The position numbers were made by a program, and so were the translations under genes. The notes below the pieces were generated by a model that saw nothing but the letters and a program-made list of their open reading frames with translations, was not told the origin of the DNA and did no database searches. Below, piece by piece: positions 1 through 9,512 of a stretch of 64,000 nucleotides of DNA. Every line of letters begins with the position of its first letter. Positions within the stretch are counted from its first letter, which is position 1. This DNA comes from SVQP01 sp045587385. GTDB taxonomy: Bacteria > Bacillota > Clostridia > Oscillospirales > CAG-272. The DNA lies in the NCBI GenBank assembly GCA_045587385.1, contig JAZNCE010000124.1, positions 1-64,000 on the forward strand, given 5' to 3'.

Positions 1-129
1 CTCGATCTGGGAGGCCACGATATTGGACCTGATGGCGCGGAGGGCGGGAGTACCATCCGAGCCGTCGGTCATTTCCACCACGGCGGCAGAGGTCTCGTCG
101 CAGGAGCTTTCCATGCCGAGTACGTACAT
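1..129 (-). CDS. tsaD: TsaD, tRNA threonylcarbamoyladenosine synthase subunit (5' end only)
   Basis: The complement of the first 129 bases reads MYVLGMESSCDETSAAVVEM and continues for 43 codons to the window edge. The MESSCDET block is the N-terminal signature of the TsaD/Gcp/Kae1 family, which transfers the threonylcarbamoyl group to A37 of ANN-decoding tRNAs in the cytoplasm. The ATG at 129 lies just downstream of a GGAAG-type ribosome site. Only the N-terminal nucleotide-binding part is visible; the metal-binding histidines lie outside the window. The gene points away from the tRNA-Leu gene, so the two are divergently transcribed. Confidence 0.9.
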   Translation of the reverse strand, partial: MYVLGMESSCDETSAAVVEMTDGSDGTPALRAIRSNIVASQIE

Positions 130-282
130 ATATCTATCTTCCTTTCCCCGACGGGACTTGACGGTGTTCACCGCAAAGCGACGCGGGTCATGTAATAATC
201 CACTTTATATTATACCGCAAAGCACGGAATTTGTCAACTGCATTTTCATATTTCCTTTCTGCCTCTTTCATGCAAAAATTGC

Positions 283-311
283 TTGACAAGCGGGATATTT
301 TGTGGTATAAT
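283..311 (+). promoter_or_regulatory. Sigma-A promoter of tRNA-Leu
   Basis: TTGACA (283-288) and TATAAT (306-311) are both perfect consensus boxes separated by 17 bp. The tRNA begins 11 bases after the -10 box, which leaves only a very short 5' leader. Confidence 0.9.
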
Positions 312-321
312 ACCGTGGTAC

Positions 322-404
322 GCGGGTATGGCGGAATTGGCAGACGCGCAAGATTTAGGATCTTGTGTTAATTCGTGCAGGTTCGACCCCTGTCAGCCGC
401 ACCA
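322..404 (+). tRNA. tRNA-Leu (anticodon UAG)
   Basis: The cloverleaf can be drawn directly. There is a D-arm GCG/CGC, an anticodon stem CAAGA/TCTTG around the loop TTTAGGA (anticodon TAG, reading CUN codons), a long variable arm typical of class II tRNAs, a T-loop TTCGACC closed by GCAGG/CCTGT, and an encoded CCA at 402-404. The acceptor strand GCGGGTA (322-328) pairs imperfectly with CAGCCGC (394-400), with G5:G68 and A7:C66 mismatches. The 3' end coincides with the left boundary of the integrated element, so the odd acceptor strand may be a consequence of insertion. Confidence 0.92.
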
Positions 405-408
405 AACA
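399..408 (+). repeat. Left attachment-site repeat (attL core)
   Basis: GCACCAAACA overlaps the tRNA CCA end and recurs exactly at 15972-15981, immediately before the structure that looks like the tRNA's own terminator. A direct repeat of this kind is expected at the two ends of an element integrated at a tRNA 3' end. That it is the recombination core is inferred; no empty site is available here. Confidence 0.6.
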
Positions 409-474
409 GTAGGAATACGACCCCAAAGCCGATAGGCGAAGGGTTTGGATTTCTTTTTGTGTTTGGTGATATGT

Positions 475-575
475 GATGCTAACTTACTGTTGTTGGCATC
501 ACGCCCGAGCACCGCCTAAGTAAATATCCTTGATAGTTGATGCCAAACAAAAATGAATTTTAAGAAAGGATATTT
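475..575 (+). promoter_or_regulatory. Structured leader of tnpV hiding its ribosome site
   Basis: A 9-bp hairpin GATGCTAAC (475-483) / GTTGGCATC (492-500) is followed by AAATATCCTT (522-531), an exact complement of AAGGATATTT (566-575). The second arm contains the AAAGGA ribosome site of the gene starting at 579. If the mRNA folds this way the ribosome site is sequestered. No consensus promoter was found in this leader. Confidence 0.5.
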
Positions 576-578
576 ATA

Positions 579-935
579 ATGAAAAACGAAATCACTTATA
601 CCGAACATGACGGACTTTACTACCCCGATCTTGCACTCCCCGATCAGACGAGTTACCCTCTTGGCAAATATGCAAACCTGCGCCTTGACTTTATGAAAAA
701 GCATCGTCGCGGAACCTACACAACCCTATTCACCGAAGGACGTTTAAATGAATATCTACACGAAACCGACTTGCAGGCTCATGCGATGCTTGGTGACATA
801 ATTCCTCGCCTCGCCCAAGAACGAGGCGTAGACGAAAATCTAAAGGCTCATAACCCACTCCAATGGACTGCCGAAATGAACAATATCAAAGCAAGCGCTG
901 AAGAAGTTGTCTTTCAGGAGGTGGTCTATCAATGA
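579..935 (+). CDS. tnpV: TnpV-like transposon-encoded protein
   Basis: This 118-aa protein opens with EITYTEHDGLYYPDLALPDQ followed by a GKYANLRLDFMKKHRRGTY block and a short helical region (residues 45-80). That arrangement is the pattern of the TnpV family, small proteins of unknown function carried by clostridial transposons alongside serine recombinases. No catalytic motif is visible. The ATG at 579 is preceded by AAAGGA inside a potential sequestering stem. The next gene overlaps it by 4 bases, so the two are translationally coupled. It is the first gene inside the element. Confidence 0.75.
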   Translation: MKNEITYTEHDGLYYPDLALPDQTSYPLGKYANLRLDFMKKHRRGTYTTLFTEGRLNEYLHETDLQAHAMLGDIIPRLAQERGVDENLKAHNPLQWTAEMNNIKASAEEVVFQEVVYQ

Positions 936-1198
936 GGTCAATCATCAACGAACTATGGCACGGAAACATCATACCGCAAGAAGATAGCCGAACCAACTCA
1001 AAGGAAATGAAAGAACTTCTCGGCTATATGTCACGTCATCACGAGGACTTGGAGAAAAGCTTTACCGATGATCAGAAAGAAGTCTTTGAGAAATTCCACG
1101 ATTGTTGGAGCGAGTATATGAGTCTTGGAGAAGCAGCAATATTTGAGTATGCCTTTAAGCTTGGTATGCAGATTGCTATTGAAACATTAACCGAATAA
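932..1198 (+). CDS. DUF6809-like small element protein
   Basis: This 88-aa protein has a conserved-looking centre (ELWHGNIIPQE near residue 7 and a helical middle around EVFEKFHDCWSEYMSLGEAAIFEYAFKLG from about 50 to 78). It matches my recollection of the DUF6809 family, found next to tnpV in mobile elements of gut Firmicutes. No biochemical role is known. It overlaps tnpV by an ATGA and is followed by a strong terminator at 1204, which closes a two-gene unit. Confidence 0.6.
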   Translation: MRSIINELWHGNIIPQEDSRTNSKEMKELLGYMSRHHEDLEKSFTDDQKEVFEKFHDCWSEYMSLGEAAIFEYAFKLGMQIAIETLTE

Positions 1199-1203
1199 AA
1201 CTT

Positions 1204-1242
1204 AGCGGTGCTATTCGCAGTTGGCGTTTAGCACCGCTTTTC
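1204..1242 (+). terminator. Intrinsic terminator after the tnpV unit
   Basis: AGCGGTGCT (1204-1212) pairs with AGCACCGCT (1230-1238) across a 17-base loop and is followed by a TTTTC tail. Confidence 0.75.
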
Positions 1243-1276
1243 ATCCATGCATATCCTACAAAATCCGACAAATATA

Positions 1277-1305
1277 TTGAAAAACTTTCAAAAATATGCT
1301 ATAAT
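1277..1305 (+). promoter_or_regulatory. Sigma-A promoter of the defence-like cassette
   Basis: TTGAAA (1277-1282) and TATAAT (1300-1305) are separated by 17 bp. The HTH gene starts 36 bases downstream. I found no comparable promoter within the following 10 kb, so this one may drive the whole four-gene run. Confidence 0.75.
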
Positions 1306-1341
1306 ACAATTACATAAATTTTCTTTTAGGAGATTCAAAAG

Positions 1342-1536
1342 ATGGTTATGAATAACGAGATGCCCGATCGTTGGTACTCTACCAAAGAAATTTGCGCTTA
1401 TTTGGGAATTAGTCGTGATACAATGCTTGTTTGGATTGCCACGAAAAACATGCCAGCTCACAAGGTAGGACGAAATTGGAAATTTAAGGTGAGCGAAGTT
1501 GACGAATGGATTAAGAGTGGACAAGCAGCAGAATAA
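1342..1536 (+). CDS. Excisionase/MerR-type HTH protein
   Basis: This 64-aa protein is essentially a single winged helix-turn-helix of the excisionase (HTH_17/MerR-like) type. The features are WYSTKEICAYLGISRDTMLVWI (residues 11-32), then a basic turn, and KVGRNWKFKVSEVDEWIKSG (residues 41-60), the usual wing and last helix. It should bind DNA. It is the first gene of a tight run (15 bases before the next start), so it could be a cassette regulator or a directionality factor. The ATG at 1342 lies 9 bases after AGGAG; an alternative ATG at 1348 is less well spaced. Confidence 0.8.
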   Translation: MVMNNEMPDRWYSTKEICAYLGISRDTMLVWIATKNMPAHKVGRNWKFKVSEVDEWIKSGQAAE

Positions 1537-1551
1537 AAAGGAGAAATAGTA

Positions 1552-4377
1552 ATGCTTTCGGATTTAATTAAGCGAATTAAAGATGAATTTACATCATCGC
1601 GCATGGAACTTATAAGCCAAATATCCGTATCTGATGATGAATATGAGCAGCTATTGTATTACGTAAGAGAAAAAGTAAAATTTATCCATATACAAACGAT
1701 AATTCCTGTAGATGAAATTCTATCGGTTGCAATGGTTCAAATAGCTATTCGTGTATATTCCGAGGGTAACTATTGGGATTATTTTGACGAGGAAGTTGGC
1801 GTTGAAATCTCGCAAGGTAAAAAGTATTATTTTGCACAGATTTTTGCGAAAACCATACAGAAATATCAATTATTTGAGTTAGAGCAAGAAAATCCGTCGA
1901 AATACTCTTATGTAGAAAATATTAAGGCTCATGCTTTTGTTCCTAATAAATATTTGCACAATTACTTTGACTTTTTATTCTCTTTCTATGATAGAAACTT
2001 ATTTCGTCAACTAACTGATGAAATCTCTGAAGATATTGATGACTTAATTGGATTTGTTTCTGAATCTTTGAGTAGAAGCGGGGATGTTGTTTCTATTGAA
2101 AAAAGCGGCAATAAACCTGCCAAATCGTATATGTTGCTTAAAGCAACAAGAACTTTAATTGCTCAATCTACAACAACAGTTGTAAGCGATACATTTTTCG
2201 ACCACCTCGTTTTAATGGATGACTATTATTACGATGGAAAACTGCCATCAAAAGCGGATCGATTTTCTGAGGCTTTCCAAGAATGGGTTGAGAAAAAGAA
2301 TAGCGAAATAAACGCTTCTGACAGTATTAGCAGAAAACGTAAAGCCAAAGAATCGTTCTTCCATAAGCCCCACTTCTTGATTGACCGTAGTAACGATCAA
2401 CTTTATTTGGTGATTCCAAGTCAAAAGTTTAGAACTGAAGGTTTTGTAAATGATGCAAAAGCTGAAATTCAAGTGGATGGAGAACTCATCACTAAGCATC
2501 TTGAAGTATATAAGGCGTACGGTGTATTGGTTTCAGAAGAAATTAAACTACCTATCACCGATTTGTTTACGGAATACAAGGTTGTTATTTCTGCCAACGC
2601 GACGCAAGAATATGTCATACCGAGCAAAGAGTATCGCGTGTTCGACGAAGACTTTGATGAAAATAGCAAATTAAAAAAAGGAACTAACTATTTGTTGGTT
2701 CAAAAGGGTGCATCCGTTGGCGGTAATATAACCGAGCGTTTTATTAATAAAGCCTGTGATTTGTGGGACGAGTATTGCTATGATGAAGTGTCAGAAAACA
2801 CAGTAATATATATCAACGGAAAGCCATTGTCTTTGATAGGTGAATTTTCGGACAAACCCTTGTTTGAATATGTTTCAAAAGAGTATTTGCTATATAAAAA
2901 TGGACGACAAATTCAAACGGCATATAGGCATCCTATTGTCTCATTTAAGATCAATAAGAATATGATACCAAGAACGAGATTGTTTGTAAATGATGATATT
3001 TACAACATCGAAAACGATTGTAATATTACTGTGTTTGATTTTCCGAGTGAAAAAGACACCGTCGATATATCTATTGATCTTAATACTCTTTTACCTTGTT
3101 TGGACTCAGTGTATCAAATCGGTTTAGATGAGCCCGGAAAAAACTTACATCTTCTAACGCGATATGTCTTGATTACAGAATTAAGATGTTTTGCGAGCAA
3201 ACCGAGATATACGTTTTGTAACACTGCAGAAATCAAACTTTTGGGAGATTATGTTATCAATCCATTAAATTGTTATCTGAATGAATACGGAGAATATGTA
3301 GTTAATTTATTGGATGGTAATGAAACCGGGGAGTTTGATCTTGAGTTCCAAAATGAAGTATACAGACTTTCTGTTCCATTAAAAGTGTTTAAGTTCGGAT
3401 TTGAAAAGCAGTGGCAGTTAATTCGTCCCGAATTTTTATGGTATAGCGACTTAAAGAATGAGTTGTACGTGTCAATACCCGGAGCTACCGATGTTAAAGT
3501 CTACTTAAATAAAAACGAGTCAGATTGTATTTGGGGCGATATGTATGAGGAGGGCAAATTCAAATTGGATATATCGGAGTTTGTTGCGGAGATAAAGGAA
3601 ACCACAAGCTCAATGGTATATATCAATCTGATGTTTTGCGACAATCGTTGGCGTAGCATTTCGCTATATAGGGTACAAGTAAGACCGTGGATAGACCGTT
3701 TTGCGCTTGTTTGCGAGAATGGCGTAATGGCTCTTGATGCAAAGTATCAAAGTAGGAATCCTTTGTATGTGGAGTTTTACGATTTTGACACAAAAGAATT
3801 AGTGGTTGGAACTCAACTTGAAAATGGGATTACATACCTTCCTCAAATCAGCAGAGATAGGCTTTACACCCTAAAGAGATATGAGGTGGAGAGTGACGAA
3901 TTTGGCTTTGATGACAACTATATTTCTTTGGGCGAACCATTGCACAAATATGGATATGTAGATGTATCAGATTTGTCGAATTGCAAAATGTTCATTACTC
4001 GGATCTTAAATAAAGAGAGAGGATTGAAGCAGCAATACACTTATGTTATTTTTGATATACAAAAAGAAACGGATACCGTGTATTTTGGCAAACTGATGTA
4101 CTCTCCAAAGGTTAAGGGCGGCGCACCGAAGCAAAAACCGCGCACTTTATTTGAAAAGGTACGATTTGAGGTTGTTCTTGACGAATCTAAAATTCAAGTT
4201 TTGTCGCTGAATATTATCGAGGATGATGATGCGTTTATTCCGTATTATGATAGTACAGCACAAGTATTGATTAGCGAAAATAGCGACATTCTGTTGAGAT
4301 CAAGAGAGTTCAAGCGCTATATCCCGCTATACGAAGATGAAACAACCTACTATGTAGATTTTAGGAGGGTGAGATAA
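1552..4377 (+). CDS. Large protein of unknown function (941 aa), DruH-like by position
   Basis: I do not recognise a domain in this 941-aa cytoplasmic-looking protein. It has no signal peptide, no membrane segment and no nucleotide-binding motif. It is acidic and aromatic-rich. The first 200 residues look helical, while from about 270 onward short alternating strand-like segments suggest repeated beta-sandwich or beta-barrel domains. An RBS-like AAGGAG precedes the ATG. The stop overlaps the ATG of the giant helicase by one base (TAATG), which is strong evidence of a shared function. In Druantia type III systems a large uncharacterised DruH partners the giant helicase DruE. Size and position here fit that role, but homology to DruH is not shown. 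Codons are A+T-rich compared with chromosomal genes. Confidence 0.8.
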   Translation: MLSDLIKRIKDEFTSSRMELISQISVSDDEYEQLLYYVREKVKFIHIQTIIPVDEILSVAMVQIAIRVYSEGNYWDYFDEEVGVEISQGKKYYFAQIFAKTIQKYQLFELEQENPSKYSYVENIKAHAFVPNKYLHNYFDFLFSFYDRNLFRQLTDEISEDIDDLIGFVSESLSRSGDVVSIEKSGNKPAKSYMLLKATRTLIAQSTTTVVSDTFFDHLVLMDDYYYDGKLPSKADRFSEAFQEWVEKKNSEINASDSISRKRKAKESFFHKPHFLIDRSNDQLYLVIPSQKFRTEGFVNDAKAEIQVDGELITKHLEVYKAYGVLVSEEIKLPITDLFTEYKVVISANATQEYVIPSKEYRVFDEDFDENSKLKKGTNYLLVQKGASVGGNITERFINKACDLWDEYCYDEVSENTVIYINGKPLSLIGEFSDKPLFEYVSKEYLLYKNGRQIQTAYRHPIVSFKINKNMIPRTRLFVNDDIYNIENDCNITVFDFPSEKDTVDISIDLNTLLPCLDSVYQIGLDEPGKNLHLLTRYVLITELRCFASKPRYTFCNTAEIKLLGDYVINPLNCYLNEYGEYVVNLLDGNETGEFDLEFQNEVYRLSVPLKVFKFGFEKQWQLIRPEFLWYSDLKNELYVSIPGATDVKVYLNKNESDCIWGDMYEEGKFKLDISEFVAEIKETTSSMVYINLMFCDNRWRSISLYRVQVRPWIDRFALVCENGVMALDAKYQSRNPLYVEFYDFDTKELVVGTQLENGITYLPQISRDRLYTLKRYEVESDEFGFDDNYISLGEPLHKYGYVDVSDLSNCKMFITRILNKERGLKQQYTYVIFDIQKETDTVYFGKLMYSPKVKGGAPKQKPRTLFEKVRFEVVLDESKIQVLSLNIIEDDDAFIPYYDSTAQVLISENSDILLRSREFKRYIPLYEDETTYYVDFRRVR

Positions 4378-7300
4378 TGCTATTTAGACCTGCTGAAAGT
4401 TCAAAGCAAATAGTAGATTTTTATAGAAACTACTTGCTTACGACTTTTCAGACAACCGATGATAAATATAATAGCCAACTCGAGGCGGAGCTTAGGAAGG
4501 ACGGCGTAATTTCAAGCGGTCCTTATGTAAGTGTAAGTGATTCATACGAAAAAGAAAAGACTATATCCGAGTTGGTTGACGAGCGTGTTTTGTGTGAAAG
4601 TATGCTTAATCTCGGCAAACTCGATCCGTGTGCAAGAAGATTGTACCGCCATCAAGTTGAAGCTACCTTGAAAGCGGGAGAAAAGAAAAATCTTATAATT
4701 ACAACCGGAACGGGTTCGGGTAAGACGGAGTGCTTTTTGATTCCCGTAGTGAACGAACTTTTGAAGGAACAAGAAGCAGGAACTCTTGGCGCGGGAGTAA
4801 GAGCGTTAATTATTTACCCGATGAACGCATTGGTTAATGACCAAATACGAAGACTCCGAGAACTGTTCGCAAGTTATGAAGGATGCTCTATCACTTATGG
4901 TAAGTTCACGGGCGAAACTGCTGAAGATTTCACTCGTGCAAGGAATGAATTTGTTGAACGTGAAGGCATTGAGCCGCCTAAAAATGAGCTTATATGTCGT
5001 GATCAGATGCGAAAGACTCCGCCCAACATACTGATAACCAACTATGCGATGTTGGAATACCTCTTGCTCAGACCGGGTGATGTTGCATTCTTTAGCGAAG
5101 CAAATGCTGACAAATGGAAAACAATTATCCTTGACGAGGCTCATACATACGGCGGAGCGAAAGGTATTGAAGTAGGTACTCTTTTGAAGCGCGTTAAGGC
5201 TATGCTTAAAAGGGATGATATTCAATTCATACTTACATCTGCAACCTTGGGAGATAACAAATCCAATCAGCAAATCGTTAACTTTGCTCAATCTCTGTGT
5301 AGTGCGAGGTTTGAAGAAAGTTCAATTATACGTTCCCATACGATAGCACCCTCGAAGCCTGCAAAGGTTGAAAAATTGAACTTTGCTATTTACAAGGAAC
5401 TTTCCGAAAAAATCAGAGATAATATTGCTTCCTGCGATGTGTTGGAGTGGTTGCGTTCCAAAGGCGTTGCCGTTTCTGACGATGCGGATGACAATAAATC
5501 TCTTGAAAAAACTTTGTTCAATATGATATTGGGCGACTCGTTCTACTATGAATTTAGAGCGTTGATGCTCAATCAAACAAAGCCACTAAATCAGATTGCA
5601 AGCGAACTCCGTATGGATATTAACGATCTTACGGATTTTATTGCCGTAGCATCCAACGCACAGGTGTCCGGGGATAAACTGTTTGAAGCAAGATACCATA
5701 TGTTTTTGAGAGGAATTGAGGGCGTTTACGTAACTCTAAATCCCGACAGACATCTGTTCGTTAGGAAAATGGAAACCTACAAGGAAGATCCATTTTCAGA
5801 CGATTTCGGTTATAAGGTTTTTGCTATTTCTTTCTGCCATAACTGTAATGCTACTTTCATCGTCGGTCAAACGGAAGATGGATATTTGGTTCAAAAATCA
5901 AAATTCAACGATGATTACGAGCCGGAAGTCTATCTTTTAGAAGGCGATTACGACGAGTCAGAGATTGATGAAGCGGAAGCTGACAATAAATATGTGGTTT
6001 GCGCAAAGTGTGGTGCTATTAAGCACGCTACCTCTTTAGACGGTTTGTCGTGCGGACACGATAAGCAGTACCACAATTTATTGCGGAAGGTCAAAGAAAA
6101 AGGCGATGCTCTTCACAGTTGTCCTTGCTGCCATATTATCAACACTCAGCGTAGTATAGTTAGACCGTATTTTCTTGGTAATGAAGCGGCTACTGCGGTT
6201 ATTGCAACGGGACTTTATAACGTATTGCCCGACTCTCAAATAACCAAAAAGCGCGTCGTTATGGAGGACGATTTCTTCGGAGAAACCGAAGAAATGGAGA
6301 TTGAAGAAAGAAAAGAGTTAGTCAAGCAGTTCTTGACTTTCTCGGATAGCCGCCAAGCGGCAGCTTTCTTTGCATCTTATTTGGAAACCACCTACCGTAG
6401 CAATTTGATGAAGCGAGTAATGACCAAAATCTGCGAGGATCATATCGAGCAGTTTAACAGAGGCATTAGCTTAGATCATTTTGTTTCTTTGTTGGAAGAA
6501 CAAATGGAGCAACTGAAAATCGGTGCTCCCGAAACAAGACACAAGGCGGCGTGGATTTACGCTATAAAAGAGCTTACAAACTACAAGGCGAAAAACTCTT
6601 TGCAGAATAAAGGTATATTGTATTTTGACATAAATATCAATATGCCCGACAATGCAAAGTTAGGAATGAAGGCGAGCGAGGTTACAGCTCTTTTCAAACT
6701 GATGGCATTGTATTTTGTCAAGAAGGCTGCCATAGATTTGCCGATTACAATAAGCAAGGCTGAGAGTGCCGAGATATTTTATAATGGTGTTTCTTTTGGC
6801 TTTGTAAAAGACCATACCACACGCAAATACATTGAACCTTGGCTTCCCGCTACCGGTAAGGATAATATTAGAACTTTGCTTATCAAAAGAATTAAGCCTG
6901 ACTTGTCTGACGAAATGGTTATAAAACTGTTGGAGTCTATTTGGTCAAAGCTTAATACAAGCGGTGTTTTATCTTTCGATAGTGCTAATAATCGCTATTT
7001 GCTTTCAACAAATGCTATCACGGTTAGAACCGTTGAAAAACTTTATAAGTGTAACGAGTGTAAGATGGTAACGCCATTCTATCTTAATGGCACTTGCAGC
7101 AATCCTAAGTGCAATGGTCATTTGACGGAATATAACTTTGAGAATGCGTTGGAACACGACCACTATCATAACATTTATCGTCATCTTAATATGACAGATA
7201 TGATTGCAAAGGAACACACGGCACAGCTTGGTTCTCAAAAGGCATACGCTTATCAAAATGATTTCAAGAATGAGCATATCAATGTATTGAGTTGTTCTAC

Positions 7301-9500
7301 GACATTTGAAATGGGCGTTGACGTTGGTTCTTTGGAAACCGTCTTTATGAGAAATATGCCGCCCTCTCCCGCTAACTACGCACAGAGAGCAGGACGTGCC
7401 GGACGAAGTATAAAGTCCGCAGCATATGCGCTCACATATTGTCCGAACAGTTCTCACGACTTGAACTATTTCAAAAATCCCGTAGATATGATTAAGGGAA
7501 CAATTATCCCACCTGCGTTTAATGTAGATAATGAGAAAATTGTTCTGAGACACATTTTTGCTTCGGCTTTTTCGTTCTTTTGGAAGAAATCCCCCGAGTT
7601 GTTCAAGAAAAATATAGGCGAGTTCTTTGATCTTAACGGAATGGCTGAATTAAAGGACTATCTACAGTCCAACCCCGAAGATTTAAAAAAGTATTTGCAG
7701 AATATTGTTAGCCGCGAGTTGCAGAAGTTCTACGGTGTAGATACGTTTGCTTGGGTTGACCGTTTGTTCTCAGAGGATGCGGATGCTCCAGGTGTTTTTG
7801 TGCTTGCATACAAAAAATACTGTACCGATATAGAGGAACTTGAAAAAGCAAGAAAGGATTGTATCAGAGAACAGCGTGGAGTCGCGCCGGGATCTCGAGA
7901 GGAAAAAGAACTCACATTTAGAATTTACAATATTGGTGCATCGCTAAACACTATCAAAGAACAACGATTAATTGAGTTCCTTTCACGTAATAATTTAATT
8001 CCTAAGTATGGATTCCCCGTAGATACAGTTGAACTTACAAGTCTTGGAAAAGGTGGAGAATTAAAAGATCTGCGCTTGGATAGAGATTTGTTCTCGGCTA
8101 TTTCTGAATATGCTCCCGACTCCGAGGTCGTTGCGGATGGTAAACTGATTACAAGCCGTTACGTTCGCGTGTTAAACGGCTACTCGTGGCCAAGATACAA
8201 TTATGCTACGTGTAGCGCGTGTCAAACGCTGAACCGCACGATTTGGACAGAAAAGCTCCCTCAGTTGTGCAGACAATGCGGACACGAATTACCCAAGGGA
8301 ACGCATCAATATATCATTCCTAAATTTGGCTTTGTAGTTGATAATGCTGAACCCGTTGATGTAGGAACTGATAAGCCCGAAAGAACCTACAAAGGCTCCA
8401 TCTCGTATATCGGTGATGGTAAACGTATTGAATCCCACACCTATTCTGTATGTAACAAAAAGGTTGTGGTTGGAACAAGTAAGATGGATGAGCTTGCTGT
8501 GCTCAACACTTCCAATTTCTTCATATGCAACACTTGTGGATATGGCAAGGTGTATGATGATAGCAACGATTTGTCGAAGAAGGAAAAGCATCAAAAGCCC
8601 GACGGATACAACTGCTCTTGCGATACCTTAACCCGATATTCAATTGGTCACGAATTCCAAACAGACGTCGTTTTGCTGAAATTCGTTTCTGAAAACTTAG
8701 TCGATCTTAATGAAGCGTGGACAATTTTGTATGCTTTGCTTGAAGGATTGAGTAAGTGCCTTCATATTGACCGAACCGAATTATCGGGATGCTTACATTG
8801 GTATAGGAATGAAGCAATGGGCAATATGGGCAACTACGGTTTTGTTCTCTTTGACAATACTCCGGGTGGTGCGGGTTACGTTCGTCAATTAAGAAATGTT
8901 TCCACATTTATGTCAATGCTTGAAGCAGCCTTGGGTATTGTAAGCAAATGTACTTGTGGCGGTGAGGTAGGAGATACTGCTTGCTACGGTTGTTTGTGTA
9001 ACTATTATAATCAAAAGCAACACGATATTTTGCAGCGTCGCTATGCAATTGATTTCTTGAACTCTGTTAAAAACGGACAGAATTTCTTCTTCGGCATTCA
9101 ACTTGAAGATGAAGCTGTTGTGCCGCCTGCGGAGGATATTTTGACACAAACCGCATATTTCAATAACGATGGACAAGATCAATCCATGATGTCGTATGAT
9201 GAAATATGGAATTACTTATCGCAGGATACAGAGGATGAGGATCAATTAGAATTGATTCAAACGATTGCTTCTCAGATGGAAGAAGGCAGTTATGACAAGC
9301 CACACTATTCCGCAAGTATTACAACCGTACAAGACGAAACCAAAATCATTGCTGATTTGGTTTGGCCTGCATCTAAAGTATTGCTTTTCTTAAGGGAGAA
9401 TGTCGAAAGCTTTGAGGCGGCACAATCAACGAATTGGACAAGCTTTTGCCTTGATGATGATTTTAATATTCCCACATTCATTCAAAAAATCAAAAGATAG
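4377..9500 (+). CDS. Giant DEAD/DEAH helicase with DUF1998-like C-terminus (DruE-like)
   Basis: This 1707-aa SF2 helicase shows Walker A TTGTGSGKTE (about residues 109-118), DEAH (253-256), SAT (288-290) and the motif VI block QRAGRAGR (1003-1010). Several cysteine pairs could bind zinc: CHNC near 488, CAKC near 542, CSAC...CRQC near 1280, and a CTCGGEVGDTACYGCLC cluster near 1525. The stretch around NTPGGAGYVRQL followed by that cysteine cluster is the hallmark of DUF1998/MrfA-type C-termini. Length and architecture match DruE of Druantia. DISARM instead splits helicase (DrmA) and DUF1998 (DrmB) into two genes. Probable role: ATP-driven DNA translocation or unwinding in anti-phage defence (inference). 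It is coupled to the upstream 941-aa gene and lies 12 bases before the NERD gene. Confidence 0.85.
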   Translation: MLFRPAESSKQIVDFYRNYLLTTFQTTDDKYNSQLEAELRKDGVISSGPYVSVSDSYEKEKTISELVDERVLCESMLNLGKLDPCARRLYRHQVEATLKAGEKKNLIITTGTGSGKTECFLIPVVNELLKEQEAGTLGAGVRALIIYPMNALVNDQIRRLRELFASYEGCSITYGKFTGETAEDFTRARNEFVEREGIEPPKNELICRDQMRKTPPNILITNYAMLEYLLLRPGDVAFFSEANADKWKTIILDEAHTYGGAKGIEVGTLLKRVKAMLKRDDIQFILTSATLGDNKSNQQIVNFAQSLCSARFEESSIIRSHTIAPSKPAKVEKLNFAIYKELSEKIRDNIASCDVLEWLRSKGVAVSDDADDNKSLEKTLFNMILGDSFYYEFRALMLNQTKPLNQIASELRMDINDLTDFIAVASNAQVSGDKLFEARYHMFLRGIEGVYVTLNPDRHLFVRKMETYKEDPFSDDFGYKVFAISFCHNCNATFIVGQTEDGYLVQKSKFNDDYEPEVYLLEGDYDESEIDEAEADNKYVVCAKCGAIKHATSLDGLSCGHDKQYHNLLRKVKEKGDALHSCPCCHIINTQRSIVRPYFLGNEAATAVIATGLYNVLPDSQITKKRVVMEDDFFGETEEMEIEERKELVKQFLTFSDSRQAAAFFASYLETTYRSNLMKRVMTKICEDHIEQFNRGISLDHFVSLLEEQMEQLKIGAPETRHKAAWIYAIKELTNYKAKNSLQNKGILYFDININMPDNAKLGMKASEVTALFKLMALYFVKKAAIDLPITISKAESAEIFYNGVSFGFVKDHTTRKYIEPWLPATGKDNIRTLLIKRIKPDLSDEMVIKLLESIWSKLNTSGVLSFDSANNRYLLSTNAITVRTVEKLYKCNECKMVTPFYLNGTCSNPKCNGHLTEYNFENALEHDHYHNIYRHLNMTDMIAKEHTAQLGSQKAYAYQNDFKNEHINVLSCSTTFEMGVDVGSLETVFMRNMPPSPANYAQRAGRAGRSIKSAAYALTYCPNSSHDLNYFKNPVDMIKGTIIPPAFNVDNEKIVLRHIFASAFSFFWKKSPELFKKNIGEFFDLNGMAELKDYLQSNPEDLKKYLQNIVSRELQKFYGVDTFAWVDRLFSEDADAPGVFVLAYKKYCTDIEELEKARKDCIREQRGVAPGSREEKELTFRIYNIGASLNTIKEQRLIEFLSRNNLIPKYGFPVDTVELTSLGKGGELKDLRLDRDLFSAISEYAPDSEVVADGKLITSRYVRVLNGYSWPRYNYATCSACQTLNRTIWTEKLPQLCRQCGHELPKGTHQYIIPKFGFVVDNAEPVDVGTDKPERTYKGSISYIGDGKRIESHTYSVCNKKVVVGTSKMDELAVLNTSNFFICNTCGYGKVYDDSNDLSKKEKHQKPDGYNCSCDTLTRYSIGHEFQTDVVLLKFVSENLVDLNEAWTILYALLEGLSKCLHIDRTELSGCLHWYRNEAMGNMGNYGFVLFDNTPGGAGYVRQLRNVSTFMSMLEAALGIVSKCTCGGEVGDTACYGCLCNYYNQKQHDILQRRYAIDFLNSVKNGQNFFFGIQLEDEAVVPPAEDILTQTAYFNNDGQDQSMMSYDEIWNYLSQDTEDEDQLELIQTIASQMEEGSYDKPHYSASITTVQDETKIIADLVWPASKVLLFLRENVESFEAAQSTNWTSFCLDDDFNIPTFIQKIKR

Positions 9501-9512
9501 GAGGCGTTCATT

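Noticed and set aside
1552..9500. DISARM system (drmA-drmB)
   Set aside because: DISARM splits the helicase and DUF1998 into two proteins and has a phospholipase-D gene and methylase. Here helicase and DUF1998-like parts are in one 1707-aa protein, and no such partners are present.
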